Assembly: GCA_902616245.1 (NCBI GenBank)
Contig: CACMSB010000001.1
Location: 186,001-250,000 of the forward strand
Length of the DNA: 64,000 nt
From: an uncultured Pelagibacteraceae bacterium
GTDB lineage: Bacteria; Pseudomonadota; Alphaproteobacteria; Pelagibacterales; Pelagibacteraceae
Reading direction: 5' to 3'
Part shown: piece after piece, positions 1 to 10,059 of the stretch
Layout of the letters: the number at the start of each line of letters is the position of its first letter
Position numbering within the stretch: position 1 is the stretch's first letter
Notes under the pieces: model-generated
The model's database searches: none
Told to the model about the DNA's origin: nothing
The model's input: only the letters and a program-made list of their open reading frames with translations
Translations under genes and position numbers: made by a program

Positions 1-900
1 GAAAATAAGTATCCATCAACAAATATAAAATTAGATATATTTAAAAAACATATAAATTTAATAAAAGATAATAATCTAAATTTTTATAATCCGAGTGAAT
101 TTTCAAAAAATTTTAAAGAAGTTAAGAAAACAAAAAAAATTTTATTAACGATAGATGATGCGTTTATATCGTTTTATGAAAATGCCTGGCCAATTTTAAA
201 AGAAAAAAAAATTCCTTTTATTTTATTTGTTTCAACAGAAGCTGTTGGAAATAAAGGATACATGAGTTGGCAACAAATTAAAGAAGTAGAAAAAGAGAAT
301 TTTGCTTACATTGGTAATCATTCGCATTCACATGATTATTTGACTAAATTTACTTTTCAAAAGTTTGAAGAAGATATTGAAAAATCAATTAAAATTTTTA
401 ATGACAAATTGGGTTATAATCCAATTTTTTTTTCATATCCCTTTGGTGAGTATAATTTAGAGCAGAAAAATTATATTTCAAAAAATTTCGAATTTGCATT
501 TGGCCAACATTCTGGTGTTATTGATTTAAACAAAGATAGATTTGAACTACCAAGATTCCCTATAAATGAGAAATATGGAGAAATAAAAAGATTTAAAGAG
601 GTAATATCTTATTTGCCACTTCAATATAGAATTGTTAAACCAGAAAACAAATTTATGAATAATGGAGAAAATCCACCTAAAATGACGATAGAATTTTTTA
701 AAGATCAGAAAAATTTAGAAAATATTAATTGCTTTTCAAATGAAGGTTCAAAGTGGAGAAAAACAAAAATTGTCTTAATTGACAATATATTAAATATTAA
801 TTTTGTAGAAAAATTTATTGAAAGAAGAGGAAGAATTAACTGTTCTTTAAAAGATGACAGTGGATGGAGATTTTCAGGTTTCCAATTTGTTCAAAATTAA
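1..900 (+). CDS. Polysaccharide deacetylase (NodB-like) family protein, 5' end outside window
   Basis: The reading frame is open from base 1, so the start lies upstream; the first internal ATG is at 262 but the domain begins earlier. Two NodB-homology motifs are visible: LLTIDDA (about residues 47-53 of the visible part), a variant of TFDDG carrying the paired aspartates, and NHSHSHD (about 107-113), the H-x3-H metal motif. These enzymes remove acetyl groups from N-acetylated sugars on envelope or capsular polysaccharides using a divalent metal. A second part (YPFGEYN, then a beta-rich tail) also fits the family. The stop overlaps the convergent gene by 4 bases. The family is clear; the substrate is unknown. 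Confidence 0.8.
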   Translation, partial: ENKYPSTNIKLDIFKKHINLIKDNNLNFYNPSEFSKNFKEVKKTKKILLTIDDAFISFYENAWPILKEKKIPFILFVSTEAVGNKGYMSWQQIKEVEKENFAYIGNHSHSHDYLTKFTFQKFEEDIEKSIKIFNDKLGYNPIFFSYPFGEYNLEQKNYISKNFEFAFGQHSGVIDLNKDRFELPRFPINEKYGEIKRFKEVISYLPLQYRIVKPENKFMNNGENPPKMTIEFFKDQKNLENINCFSNEGSKWRKTKIVLIDNILNINFVEKFIERRGRINCSLKDDSGWRFSGFQFVQN

Positions 901-1997
901 ATTAATTTTTTAGTCTTATTACTTGTAGGCATTACATTTACATCATCAAAATCCATAAGAGAATTTTGCTTTATAATTTGTTTCAAAACATCAATGTATT
1001 GTTGCCCTGTCTCTGCGTATTTATCTAAATAATTTACCAACTTTAAACTGTCTAATTTTTCATCGTTGTCTCTTTGAATTGCTCTTTCTTTTCTAAATTC
1101 GATGTAACTGCTATGAGTATTTAAATTTCGTTGGTATGCTCTGACTGACGCTTTAAGAACTGCAAACTTTGCAACTTTGTGTTTTGCATCTTTATCTACG
1201 CCTGCTGGTCTAATTCCGTCACCACTCCAAGTCCATTGTCCAAATAATGCATTACCCTCTTGTGCAAATCTAGATGTCCCCCATCCAGTTTCTTTAGCAG
1301 CTTGAGCAAGTGCTAAAGATACAGGTATTTCATCCATTCTAACTTTCAGAGAATAAAAATCTCCATCTCTTAAACCATATTGTTTAAATTTTTCTTTTAG
1401 CCAATTCTTTTCTTTTTGTGTGTTGATATTCTTAGCCAATATTCTAAATAATTCTTTTCTATCAAGTCGAATTTTAGCGTTCTCTTCTACAATCAATGGT
1501 AACACTATTTGAATAAATAGTCTCTTTCTCTTTTTTGAACTCTCAATACTTTTAATTTCTTTTGGAAGATGGTCAATCTTATTGCCTATATTTACTAACT
1601 TAGTCTCTCTAACTATTTCAAGATTATAATTTGTATCTTTAAACAATTGCTCAATTGTTCTTGCATCAAATCTTATCGAATTCTGTCCCTCGTCATCTGT
1701 GCTGAAAAAATCAATATCAGCAAAAATATTTTTCAGACTAAGTTTATTTGTTTTGGTTTCTTTTTCTCCATCAAGAATTTTTTTTCTTTTGTCTAGTTCT
1801 TGGTCAAAGTTTACACCAGCATTTGAGATTACAGATTTTTTGAAATTTAAATTTTTATCTATAAAATTGCTAACAGTTGGTAAAGAAAAGAATGTTAATA
1901 TTACAAAAATACTAATTGCAGAAAATCTAAATACATTATTTTTCTTCTTTTTAAGTTTAAAACTTTTATTTTTTGTCCGTCCAACCATTAATTTCAA
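897..1997 (-). CDS. Bax/FlgJ-type peptidoglycan glucosaminidase, membrane-anchored
   Basis: The 366-residue product has a basic N-terminus, one hydrophobic segment (about residues 24-42, likely a signal anchor) and a C-terminal glucosaminidase domain. The motif AQAAKETGWGTSRFA (about 231-245) contains the probable catalytic Glu236, followed by NALFGQWTW as in E. coli Bax. Such enzymes cleave the N-acetylglucosaminyl bond in glycan strands, so a periplasmic cell-wall role is expected. The domain is well supported; the biological role is inferred. It converges on the deacetylase gene with a 4-base overlap. Confidence 0.82.
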   Translation of the reverse strand: MKLMVGRTKNKSFKLKKKKNNVFRFSAISIFVILTFFSLPTVSNFIDKNLNFKKSVISNAGVNFDQELDKRKKILDGEKETKTNKLSLKNIFADIDFFSTDDEGQNSIRFDARTIEQLFKDTNYNLEIVRETKLVNIGNKIDHLPKEIKSIESSKKRKRLFIQIVLPLIVEENAKIRLDRKELFRILAKNINTQKEKNWLKEKFKQYGLRDGDFYSLKVRMDEIPVSLALAQAAKETGWGTSRFAQEGNALFGQWTWSGDGIRPAGVDKDAKHKVAKFAVLKASVRAYQRNLNTHSSYIEFRKERAIQRDNDEKLDSLKLVNYLDKYAETGQQYIDVLKQIIKQNSLMDFDDVNVMPTSNKTKKLI

Positions 1998-2016
1998 TAT
2001 AATTATTATTTGTTAA

Positions 2017-2559
2017 TTATACAGCTAAAACTTCTTTAACTTCAGGAATATAATGACAAAGCAAGTTTTCTACACCTTTTTTTAAAGTGAGAGTTGAAGA
2101 TGGACAGCCTGAACAACTGCCTTTTAACAAAACTTTAACTTTTCCATCCTTGAATTCTTGAAACTTTATATCTCCTCCATCTCTTGCAACGGCAGGTCTG
2201 ATTTTAGAATCTAGAATGCTTATTATTTTTTTTTCAATATCAGAATAATTTTTGTTTTGCTCTTCTTCATTTGTTTTATCTATAATACAAGTGTTACCGT
2301 TCGCATAATGCTCATTGACATAAGAAATAACAATATGCTGAATATCTTCCCATTTTTTATTCTCTTCTTTATTTATAGAAAAGAAATCTTCCCCTAGAAA
2401 TACTCCAGTTACTCCATTTATCTGTAATAAGTTCTTTATCAATAAATTGCTTGTATCATCTTGATTTAAAACTTCTAAAGGACCATTATTAGATACCTTT
2501 CTACCAGGTAAAAACTTTAATGAATTTGGATTTGGTGTATTTTCAGTTTGTATAAACAT
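2017..2559 (-). CDS. NifU-like Fe-S cluster scaffold/carrier protein (Nfu family)
   Basis: The product has an N-terminal Nfu domain (FIQTENTPNPNSLKF near the start) and a C-terminal NifU domain with C-S-G-C (Cys149 and Cys152), the cluster-binding CxxC of Nfu proteins. These carry and deliver 4Fe-4S clusters to apo-enzymes in the cytoplasm. I chose the ATG at 2559 because Nfu homologues begin with this M-F-I-Q-T-E segment; the in-frame ATG at 2607 adds 16 unconserved residues and overlaps trpS. At 180 residues it has the usual length. The 19-base gap to the Bax-like gene suggests cotranscription. Confidence 0.9.
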   Translation of the reverse strand: MFIQTENTPNPNSLKFLPGRKVSNNGPLEVLNQDDTSNLLIKNLLQINGVTGVFLGEDFFSINKEENKKWEDIQHIVISYVNEHYANGNTCIIDKTNEEEQNKNYSDIEKKIISILDSKIRPAVARDGGDIKFQEFKDGKVKVLLKGSCSGCPSSTLTLKKGVENLLCHYIPEVKEVLAV

Positions 2560-2596
2560 AGGTTCTATATAATGTTTATTAAAAAATATTAAATGA

Positions 2597-3598
2597 TTAA
2601 AAACCAACTATTTCTTTTATCTTTTTAACTTTTTCAGATGAAATATCCTGTGCTTTTGCTGCTCCATCCTTTAAAATTTGATCTATATAATTTTTATCTG
2701 ACAACAATTTTTGTATTTCTTTTGATATAGGTGAAAGTCTCGTCACAATTATTTCAGATAGTTTGTTTTTTAGATTAGAAAAATTTTTTCCCTCAAATTC
2801 GTTTAGTGTATCAGTAATATTTTGATTACTTAAGCTAGAATAAATACCTAACAAATTGTCTGCTTCGGGTCTTCCTTTAAGTCCATTTTCATTGCCAGGC
2901 AAGGTATCATTATCTGTTTTTGCTTTTTTTATTTTGTTAATAATTTGATCTTCTGTATCTGTTAAATTGATCCTACTTCCTTCGGCAATATCTGACTTAC
3001 TCATTTTTTTTGTGCCATCTTTCAAGCTCATTATTCTTGAGAAATTTTTTTGTATGAGAGGCTCAGGAGGTCTTAGGAAATCTGGACATTTATATTCGTT
3101 ATTAAATTTTTGAGCTATATCTCTACAGAGTTCTAGATGCTGTTTTTGATCATCTCCAACTGGCACATGAGTAGCATCATATAAAAGAATATCAGAGGCC
3201 ATTAGAATGGGATAAATATATAAACCAACACTGGCTTTTTCTTTATCTTTTCCAGCTTTCTCTTTAAATTGTGTCATTCTATTGAGCCAACCCATTCTGG
3301 CAACACATCCTAAAATCCATGAACCTTCCGAATGTGCGGGGACTAAAGATTGATTGAATATTATACTATTTTTTGGATCAATACCGCTTGCAATAAATGC
3401 TGCTGCTGTCTCTCTGATATTATTTTTTAATTCTGTAGGATCTTGCATTACTGTAATGGCATGAAGATCAACAACACAAAAAATACAATTATTATTTTTA
3501 TTATTTTGTAAATCTACAAAATTTTTTATAGCACCTATATAATTACCAAGATGTAAATTTCCCGTTGGTTGAACTCCTGAAAAAATTTTTTTAGACAT
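2597..3598 (-). CDS. trpS: Tryptophanyl-tRNA synthetase
   Basis: A class I aminoacyl-tRNA synthetase charging tRNA-Trp. [10 protein letters not shown] (residues 11-20) is the HIGH signature and KMSKS (about 198-202) the second ATP-binding signature. Bacterial TrpS markers such as [15 protein letters not shown] also occur. The 333-residue length is normal. It lies 3 bases downstream of murJ on the same strand and upstream of nfu, so the three are probably cotranscribed. Confidence 0.97.
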   Translation of the reverse strand: MSKKIFSGVQPTGNLHLGNYIGAIKNFVDLQNNKNNNCIFCVVDLHAITVMQDPTELKNNIRETAAAFIASGIDPKNSIIFNQSLVPAHSEGSWILGCVARMGWLNRMTQFKEKAGKDKEKASVGLYIYPILMASDILLYDATHVPVGDDQKQHLELCRDIAQKFNNEYKCPDFLRPPEPLIQKNFSRIMSLKDGTKKMSKSDIAEGSRINLTDTEDQIINKIKKAKTDNDTLPGNENGLKGRPEADNLLGIYSSLSNQNITDTLNEFEGKNFSNLKNKLSEIIVTRLSPISKEIQKLLSDKNYIDQILKDGAAKAQDISSEKVKKIKEIVGF

Positions 3599-3601
3599 AA
3601 T

Positions 3602-5128
3602 TTAATAGTTTAATTTAATATCAGATATTTTAAAGGTCTTAATGAGTATTGAAATTAACAAATAAAAAGCAAAAGTAAAAAAAACTAATAATATAATTGC
3701 TAAAAATTTATAATTATTTGTAAATATAAAATAATTACTAAAATGATTTATTAATATTTTAAATAATCCCAAACAAATTAAGTTTACAATAAATATTTTA
3801 AATAGCTGTATAAAAAACGAATTGTTGAAATTAAAGTAATTTTTGTTAATGACAAATACCATCAGTAAGAATCCATTCAACCACGAAGAAATACTTGTTG
3901 CTATAGGAATTATAATAAAGCCTATTTTGCTAAATAAAGATATACTAATAATAATATTTAAAATTACAGAAATTAATGAAAAGTAAAAAGGTGTTTTAGT
4001 ATCATTTCTGGCAAATATAAAACTTGAAAATATTTTTATCATGGAGAATGCAGGTAGACCTAATGCAAAATAAAATAATACGCGAGCTGAATTTTTAACA
4101 CTTTCTTCGTTAAAAGATCCATATCCAAAAAGCGCAGAAACAATTTCTTCGGAGGCAAAAATTAAAGCAAAAGTAGCAGGTAGACTTAAAAACAAACTCA
4201 ATTCTAAAGACTTATTTTGTAAAATTTCCAATTTTATTTTGTTTTTAGTCTTAACATATTTACTTAAGTTGGGTAGAATAATTATACCAATTACAATCCC
4301 TGCAATCGCTAAGTTTATCTGATATATCCTGTCTGCATAATATAAATATGAGACTGCACTTGCTTGAAAAGAAGCAATTATAGTTCCAACTAATATATTT
4401 ATTTGAGTAACCCCGGATGAAAATATGCTTGGTAAAAGTTTCCTAAAAAAAAAATTTATTTTTTTATCTATTTGGAAATTGAAGTTAAAATCAGGATAAA
4501 AATATTTTCTAGTAAAAATAATTAAAAATATAAACTGTACAATTCCCGCAAAAGTTACTGCATAACTTAGATAATAAACTAAATCTGTATCATTTTTTAT
4601 AATAAGGAAACAAATTATTAATATTACATTTAAAAAAAGAGGAGCAGCGGCAGCGGCAGCAAATTTATTATGTGAATTTAAAATTGCTGAAAAAAAAGAT
4701 GCTATACTTATAAAAAATAAAAATGGGAAAGTAATTCTGGTTAAATCAACAGCTAATTTGAATTTTTCATCTAAATCTGAGAAGCCTGGAGCGATCAATT
4801 TTATAAAGCTTGGCATAAAAATCTCGACTAGTATTGTTAGACTTAAAAGTGCTAAGACCAATAAATTAAATACTGAGTTTGCAAATTTCTGAGCTTTTTT
4901 TTTGCTAGACAAAAGTTCTGATGTGTAAGATGGAACAAATGCTGCATTAAAGGTACCTTCAGCAAATAATCTTCTAAAGGTATTTGGTATTCTAAATGCT
5001 ACGAAGAATGCATCAGCAATTGGTCCCGAACCAAGATAAATGGCTATAAAGAAGTCTCTAATGTATCCTAAAATTCTGCTTAGAATAACGAACAGACTAA
5101 ATGTGCCTGTTGACTTAATTAAATTCAT
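3602..5128 (-). CDS. murJ: Lipid II flippase MurJ (MviN)
   Basis: A 508-residue polytopic membrane protein with around 14 hydrophobic segments and the MurJ N-terminus (SRILGYIRDFFIA, then GPIADAFFVAFRIPNTFRRLFAEGTFNAAFVP, read here only as separate conserved blocks: the R-D of helix 1 and the RIPN-FRRLF-AEG-F-AFVP block). MurJ flips undecaprenyl-linked peptidoglycan precursor across the inner membrane. A run of alanines (about residues 157-163) is written with repetitive GC-rich codons (near 4643-4660). It is divergent from maeB with only 44 bases between the starts. Confidence 0.95.
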   Translation of the reverse strand: MNLIKSTGTFSLFVILSRILGYIRDFFIAIYLGSGPIADAFFVAFRIPNTFRRLFAEGTFNAAFVPSYTSELLSSKKKAQKFANSVFNLLVLALLSLTILVEIFMPSFIKLIAPGFSDLDEKFKLAVDLTRITFPFLFFISIASFFSAILNSHNKFAAAAAAPLFLNVILIICFLIIKNDTDLVYYLSYAVTFAGIVQFIFLIIFTRKYFYPDFNFNFQIDKKINFFFRKLLPSIFSSGVTQINILVGTIIASFQASAVSYLYYADRIYQINLAIAGIVIGIIILPNLSKYVKTKNKIKLEILQNKSLELSLFLSLPATFALIFASEEIVSALFGYGSFNEESVKNSARVLFYFALGLPAFSMIKIFSSFIFARNDTKTPFYFSLISVILNIIISISLFSKIGFIIIPIATSISSWLNGFLLMVFVINKNYFNFNNSFFIQLFKIFIVNLICLGLFKILINHFSNYFIFTNNYKFLAIILLVFFTFAFYLLISILIKTFKISDIKLNY

Positions 5129-5172
5129 AAATCATATTAGTAACTTAATCCTTTTGTATATCTAAAGAAAAA

Positions 5173-7461
5173 ATGAAAAAAAACAAAATTGAGCATTATT
5201 CTGATAAAGAAGCTTTGGATTTTCATACTAATGATAAATCTGGCAAAATAGAGATCGTTTCATCTAAGCCTGTAACTACAAAAAGAGACTTAGCCCTAGC
5301 TTATTCTCCTGGAGTTGCTGCTCCTGTTAAAGCAATAGCAGACAATCCTGAGTTAGCATATGAATATACTACTAAAGGAAACCTGGTTGCTGTAATTAGC
5401 AATGGATCAGCAATATTGGGGCTAGGAAATTTGGGTGCAATAGCATCAAAACCGGTGATGGAAGGAAAAGCAGTTCTTTTTAAAAGATTTGCGGATATTG
5501 ACTCGATAGATTTAGAAATAGACACAGAAGATACAAAAGAAATAATTAATTCAATAAAGCATATAGCAAAAAGTTTTGGTGGTATAAATCTTGAAGACAT
5601 TGCAGCTCCGAACTGTTTTATAATTGAAGAAGAATTAAAAAAAATTCTAGATATTCCTGTATTTCATGATGATCAACATGGGACGGCAATCATAACAACA
5701 GCCGCTTTAATTAACGCTGTGGATATTGCAAAAAAGAACTTAAAAAAAATTAAAATAGTGATTAACGGTGCAGGCGCTGCAGCTATGGCGTGTGCAAAGT
5801 TGTTTAGAAGCACAGGTATTCCAAAAAATAATATCAAAATGTTGGATACAAAGGGTGTTATAAATAAAAAAAGAAAAGATATTAACACTTGGAAGAAAGA
5901 ATTTGCAGTAGAAACAAATGATAAAAATTTAGATGATGCGATGAAAAATGCAGATGTATTTTTGGGCTTATCCGCCGCTGGAGTTGTAAAAAAAAGTATG
6001 GTTAAAAAAATGGCAAAAAATCCAATTATATTTGCTTGCGCAAATCCTGATCCTGAAATTAAACCGGAAGATATAGAAGATGTGAGGAATGATGCAATTA
6101 TAGCAACAGGTAGATCAGATTATCCAAATCAAGTTAATAATTTAATTGGTTTTCCTTATATATTTAGAGGAGCGCTGGATGTTAGAGCTAAAACTATAAA
6201 TGAAGAAATGAAAGTTGCTGCAGCTAATGCCATTGCTTCACTTGCAAGAGAATTTGTGCCTGATGAAGTTGCAGCTGCAATGGGTGGTGAAAGACCTAAT
6301 TACGGAAAAGAATATATTATTCCATCTACTTTTGATCCACGGTTAATAAGCGTAATACCAGTGGCAGTAGCAAAAGCTGCTATAAAATCTGGTGTTGCTA
6401 GAAAAAAAATAGAAAATTTTGACCAATATTCCGAACAACTAAAACAAAGGCTTGATCCATCTGTAACGATTATGCAGGGAATAAATAACCAAATTAAAAA
6501 AACAAACAAAAAAGTTGTATTTGCCGATGGTGAAGATGAAAATACTTTGAAGGCTGCAATAGCATTTAAAAATAGTGGACTAGGTACGCCTATTTTGGTT
6601 GCTAAAGAAAAAGTTGTTAAAGAAAAACTTAAAGAGATTGGTTACGGAGAAAACTTTGATATTGAGATTGTTAATTCTACTTTTGCCGACGAACGAAAAA
6701 AATATGTGAATTACCTATTTAAAAAACTTCAAAGGACAGATGGATTGCTTGAAAGAGATTGTGATAAAATGGTTAGAAATGACAGGGTTATTTGGGGTTC
6801 GTGCATGGTTGCATGTGGGGATGCTGATGCAATGGTAACAGGAAATTCAAGAAGGTATGGACAATCTCTTGATAAAGTAAAAAAAGTCATAGATCCTAGG
6901 CCGGGAGAAATCATGTTTGGATTGAACATGATTGTAAATAAAGGCAAAACAGTTTTTATTGCAGATACAAGTGTTCACGAGTATCCAACTTCTGAACAAC
7001 TTTCTGAAATAGCTATTTCTGCATCTAGAGTAGCAAAATTATTTGGTTTTGAGCCAAAAGTTGCTTTTCTTTCACACTCTACCTTTGGTCAACCAATTAC
7101 ATCTAGAACTAAGCATATAAGAGAGGCAGTAGAAATTTTAAAAAGTAAAAAGGTTAACTTTAAGTTTGATGGAGATATGCAGCCTGATGTAGCCCTAAGT
7201 GATGAATATAAAGACCTTTACCCATTTTCTGAAATAGTTGGTAATGCAAACATATTAATTATGCCAGGACAACATAGTGCTGCTATAACTTATAAAATAA
7301 TGAAAACTTTAGGCGGTGCTAAAGTTATTGGACCACTATTAATTGGTTTGGGTCAAGCAATAGAAATTGCTCCCTTGAGATCATCAACATCTGATATATT
7401 AAATTTGGCGTCTGTAGCAGCATATTCAGCTGGAGTTATTAATTATAAAAAACCAAATTAG
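5173..7461 (+). CDS. maeB: Malic enzyme with C-terminal phosphotransacetylase-like domain
   Basis: The 762-residue protein has the two-part MaeB architecture. Residues 1-420 are malic enzyme: YSPGVAAP (44-51), FHDDQHGT (164-171) and the dinucleotide fold NGAGAAAMAC (198-207). Residues about 430-760 resemble phosphate acetyltransferase, which in MaeB is generally regulatory. It oxidatively decarboxylates malate to pyruvate, producing NADPH in characterised MaeB enzymes. The gene stands alone between divergent murJ and the convergent lipoprotein gene, which it overlaps by 4 bases. Confidence 0.93.
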   Translation: MKKNKIEHYSDKEALDFHTNDKSGKIEIVSSKPVTTKRDLALAYSPGVAAPVKAIADNPELAYEYTTKGNLVAVISNGSAILGLGNLGAIASKPVMEGKAVLFKRFADIDSIDLEIDTEDTKEIINSIKHIAKSFGGINLEDIAAPNCFIIEEELKKILDIPVFHDDQHGTAIITTAALINAVDIAKKNLKKIKIVINGAGAAAMACAKLFRSTGIPKNNIKMLDTKGVINKKRKDINTWKKEFAVETNDKNLDDAMKNADVFLGLSAAGVVKKSMVKKMAKNPIIFACANPDPEIKPEDIEDVRNDAIIATGRSDYPNQVNNLIGFPYIFRGALDVRAKTINEEMKVAAANAIASLAREFVPDEVAAAMGGERPNYGKEYIIPSTFDPRLISVIPVAVAKAAIKSGVARKKIENFDQYSEQLKQRLDPSVTIMQGINNQIKKTNKKVVFADGEDENTLKAAIAFKNSGLGTPILVAKEKVVKEKLKEIGYGENFDIEIVNSTFADERKKYVNYLFKKLQRTDGLLERDCDKMVRNDRVIWGSCMVACGDADAMVTGNSRRYGQSLDKVKKVIDPRPGEIMFGLNMIVNKGKTVFIADTSVHEYPTSEQLSEIAISASRVAKLFGFEPKVAFLSHSTFGQPITSRTKHIREAVEILKSKKVNFKFDGDMQPDVALSDEYKDLYPFSEIVGNANILIMPGQHSAAITYKIMKTLGGAKVIGPLLIGLGQAIEIAPLRSSTSDILNLASVAAYSAGVINYKKPN

Positions 7462-8051
7462 TTTTTAATTACTCTCAAGTCTTCAACTAAAAATATACTT
7501 GTAATTACATCTTCAACATCAAGAACTTTCTTGGCTTCATTTATAACTTCAGCTCTTTCATCCTCATTTTGTGAAATGCCATAAATATATATAATTTTCT
7601 TATATGTATCGATATCATAATTTGCTGACTTGATCTTTTTATTTGTTATTAGTGCAGTTCTTAATTGGGAGGTAATGAGAACATCCTTAGCAGTTTGTTT
7701 AAAGTCAAACTCTTCTTTAATTTTCAAATCATTTTTTACTGATCTAGCGCCTTTTATTTCCCAACCTAGTTTTGTAATTTTTAATTTTTCTTCAACGGTA
7801 TCAACTTTCCCTGTTATAAAAATTCGACCATCTAAAACTTTGGACTTCACATTGAGTAAATAACTTTTGTCCATTAATATTAGCTTCGCTCTTAAGTTTT
7901 TTTGCATTAAAGAGTCGTCAATTTGAGTTCCAATAGTTCTTGGATCCATGGCTACAGAAACTCCAGTACCCAGAACTCCAGTAGAAGAATATCCAACACA
8001 GCCAGAAAATGTTATTAAAATTATCAGCAATAAAAAATTTTTATATTTCAT
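7458..8051 (-). CDS. BON-domain outer-membrane lipoprotein, DolP/YraP-like
   Basis: A 197-residue protein with a lipoprotein signal ending in the lipobox FSGC (Cys17), so it is probably lipidated. Two BON-like repeats follow (about residues 45-115 and 120-190), with the alternating helix and strand pattern and glycine signatures typical of the domain (VLDGRIFITGKVDT; TYKKIIYIYGI). DolP-like proteins bind anionic phospholipid and help maintain the outer membrane. Its neighbours rsmI and an LpoA-like gene match the rsmI-lpoA-...-dolP cluster of E. coli, which supports the call. It overlaps the rsmI end by 11 bases. Confidence 0.8.
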   Translation of the reverse strand: MKYKNFLLLIILITFSGCVGYSSTGVLGTGVSVAMDPRTIGTQIDDSLMQKNLRAKLILMDKSYLLNVKSKVLDGRIFITGKVDTVEEKLKITKLGWEIKGARSVKNDLKIKEEFDFKQTAKDVLITSQLRTALITNKKIKSANYDIDTYKKIIYIYGISQNEDERAEVINEAKKVLDVEDVITSIFLVEDLRVIKN

Positions 8052-8898
8052 TTTTTTTTCTTAAACAAAAATCATAAATTTTTTTTTTAGATATATTGTT
8101 TTCTTTGCTGATTTTTGAGGTTATATCTTTTATTGACATTTTTTTTAAAAGTTTGACTATTTTTTTTTTAACCGATTCTTCGATTTCTTGTAACCTGTTT
8201 TCTAAATTTATATTTTCTGAGATAACGACTGTCATTTCTCCTTTTTGTGGTATATTTATATTATCAAGATTTTTAACTCTATCTCTAATATATTCCTCAT
8301 GAAGCTTAGTCATTTCTCTAGTTATTAAAATGTTCCTATCATTAAAGTATTTTTGGATTTGAGTTGTAACTTTTTTTATTTTTTTTGGTGAGATAAAAAA
8401 AATAACTGAAAAATTTAGCTTGGAAATTTTTTGAAAAAGTTGTTCAATATGCAACTTTTTTTCAGGTAAGAAACCACAAAAAAAGAAATTATTAGAGAAA
8501 CCGCTAGCTGAAATAGAGGTTGTAGCAGCAGATGGCCCTGGTACAGGAAATACATCAATTTTATTCTTAATGCATTCATTTATCAAAATACTACCTGGGT
8601 CAGAAATTGTTGGAGTGCCTGCATCTGAAATAACAGAAATTATTTTGTTTTCTTTTAATAAATTTAAAACATTTTTAATATTTTTTTTTTCGTTAAATTT
8701 ATGATTTGATAATAATTTTGTTTTAATGTTAAATTTAGACAATAGCTTGCTTGAAACTCTCGTGTCCTCTGACAAAATGAGGTCTGATTTATTTAGAATA
8801 TATATAGCCCTAAAAGTAATATCACCCAAATTACCTATCGGTGTTGCAACACAATATAGCCCAGGTTTTAAAATATCATTTATTTCAAAATTATACAT
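8041..8898 (-). CDS. rsmI: 16S rRNA (cytidine-1402 2'-O)-methyltransferase
   Basis: A tetrapyrrole-methylase-fold enzyme of 285 residues. PGLYCVATPIGNLGDIT (12-28) is the family signature, followed by SEDTR, SDAGTPTISDPG and VPGPSA. RsmI methylates the ribose of C1402 in the ribosomal decoding centre using SAM. The C-terminal lysine-rich helical segment is typical. It is divergent from the LpoA-like gene with a 9-base gap, so promoters must lie in coding sequence or be extremely compact. Confidence 0.95.
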   Translation of the reverse strand: MYNFEINDILKPGLYCVATPIGNLGDITFRAIYILNKSDLILSEDTRVSSKLLSKFNIKTKLLSNHKFNEKKNIKNVLNLLKENKIISVISDAGTPTISDPGSILINECIKNKIDVFPVPGPSAATTSISASGFSNNFFFCGFLPEKKLHIEQLFQKISKLNFSVIFFISPKKIKKVTTQIQKYFNDRNILITREMTKLHEEYIRDRVKNLDNINIPQKGEMTVVISENINLENRLQEIEESVKKKIVKLLKKMSIKDITSKISKENNISKKKIYDFCLRKKNEI

Positions 8899-8907
8899 TT
8901 AAAGATA

Positions 8908-10059
8908 ATGAAAAAAATATATATCATAATTTTGAAGGTTTTTCTTATAATCGTTTTCTATGATCTTAAAGCAATTTCAGATGAGAAAATTAAAATAGGT
9001 TTAATTGTGCCTTTATCAGGTGAATATTCATATATTGGCAAATCAATTCTTAAATCAACAAGAATGGTATTAAAAAAAATTGATGATGAAAGAATTACAA
9101 TAATACCAAGAGATACTAAAGCAAATCCAATAGATGCTTTGAGGGTATCAAAAGAACTTTACAACAATGGTATAAAAATAATTATTGGACCAGTTTTTAA
9201 CGAAAGTAATAAATATTTAGATGAATTAAATGAAGTAACATTCTTGTCATTTACAAACAAAATTAGAAATAATCCAAAAAATGTAATTTCAGGTGGAGTA
9301 AATGCAATATCTCAAATAAATACAATTAAAAAATATTTGATCAAAAATAATTTAAAAAATACAATATTTTTGATTCCTGAAACTGAATATAAAACAGAAA
9401 TAGAGGAAGCTATTAAAATATCTAATTTAACTTTAAAAGAGAAATTTATTTATAGTAAAGATCCAACATTGTTAACAAAACAAATAGAGGATTTAACAAG
9501 GTATCAGCAAAGGAAACAAAATTTAGAAAACGAAATTAAAAAATTAGAAAAATCAAATAATTTAAATAAAAGAAAAAAAATAGATGAATTAAAAAAAAAA
9601 GATACTTTGGGTTTTATTAATTTTGACTCAGTCATAATTGCTGATTTTAGTGAAAGTCTAAAAAGTGTTGCTACATCATTATTATATACCGATGTATCTT
9701 CAGAAAGAATTAAATACATTACATTAAATCAATGGTTTGATGAAAGTCTTTTGAAAGAAACTTCATTGCATCCAATATATTTCCCATCAATAAACAAAGA
9801 TAATTTTGAAATATTTCAAAAAGAATACATTCAAAACTTCAAAAATACACCAAATCAAATATCATTTTTAAGTTATGATCTAATGGGGTTGGTGTATTAT
9901 TTATTAATAAATAATGATTTTAAGATTAATGAAAATTTATTTATTAAAAAAAATAAATTTAAAGGGAAAATAGGCATCTTTGAAATAAATAAAAAAACAA
10001 TTACCCATCAATTAAACTTTTATGAAATACAAGGTAAAAATTTTAAAGAAATTTTTTAA
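8908..10059 (+). CDS. LpoA/LppC-like periplasmic protein (type 1 periplasmic-binding fold)
   Basis: The 383-residue product starts with a hydrophobic signal segment (about residues 4-20) with no obvious lipobox cysteine, followed by a Leu/Ile/Val-binding-type domain (KIKIGLIVPLSGEYSYIG near 27-44). This is the form seen in alphaproteobacterial relatives of LpoA, the outer-membrane activator of penicillin-binding protein PBP1A. A lysine-rich coiled-coil-like insertion lies near residues 194-232. The gene is divergent from rsmI as in the E. coli rsmI-lpoA pair, which is the main support for the LpoA call; a solute-binding role cannot be excluded. The end overlaps convergent rdgB by 17 bases. 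Confidence 0.68.
   Translation: MKKIYIIILKVFLIIVFYDLKAISDEKIKIGLIVPLSGEYSYIGKSILKSTRMVLKKIDDERITIIPRDTKANPIDALRVSKELYNNGIKIIIGPVFNESNKYLDELNEVTFLSFTNKIRNNPKNVISGGVNAISQINTIKKYLIKNNLKNTIFLIPETEYKTEIEEAIKISNLTLKEKFIYSKDPTLLTKQIEDLTRYQQRKQNLENEIKKLEKSNNLNKRKKIDELKKKDTLGFINFDSVIIADFSESLKSVATSLLYTDVSSERIKYITLNQWFDESLLKETSLHPIYFPSINKDNFEIFQKEYIQNFKNTPNQISFLSYDLMGLVYYLLINNDFKINENLFIKKNKFKGKIGIFEINKKTITHQLNFYEIQGKNFKEIF

Noticed and set aside
4643..4662. GC-rich trinucleotide-like repeat in murJ
   Set aside because: It is simply a short alanine run in a membrane protein; no expansion or conserved repeat array is seen.
5301..6947. Minus-strand frames within maeB
   Set aside because: Shadow frames of a certain gene; hydrophobic low-complexity products with no start context.
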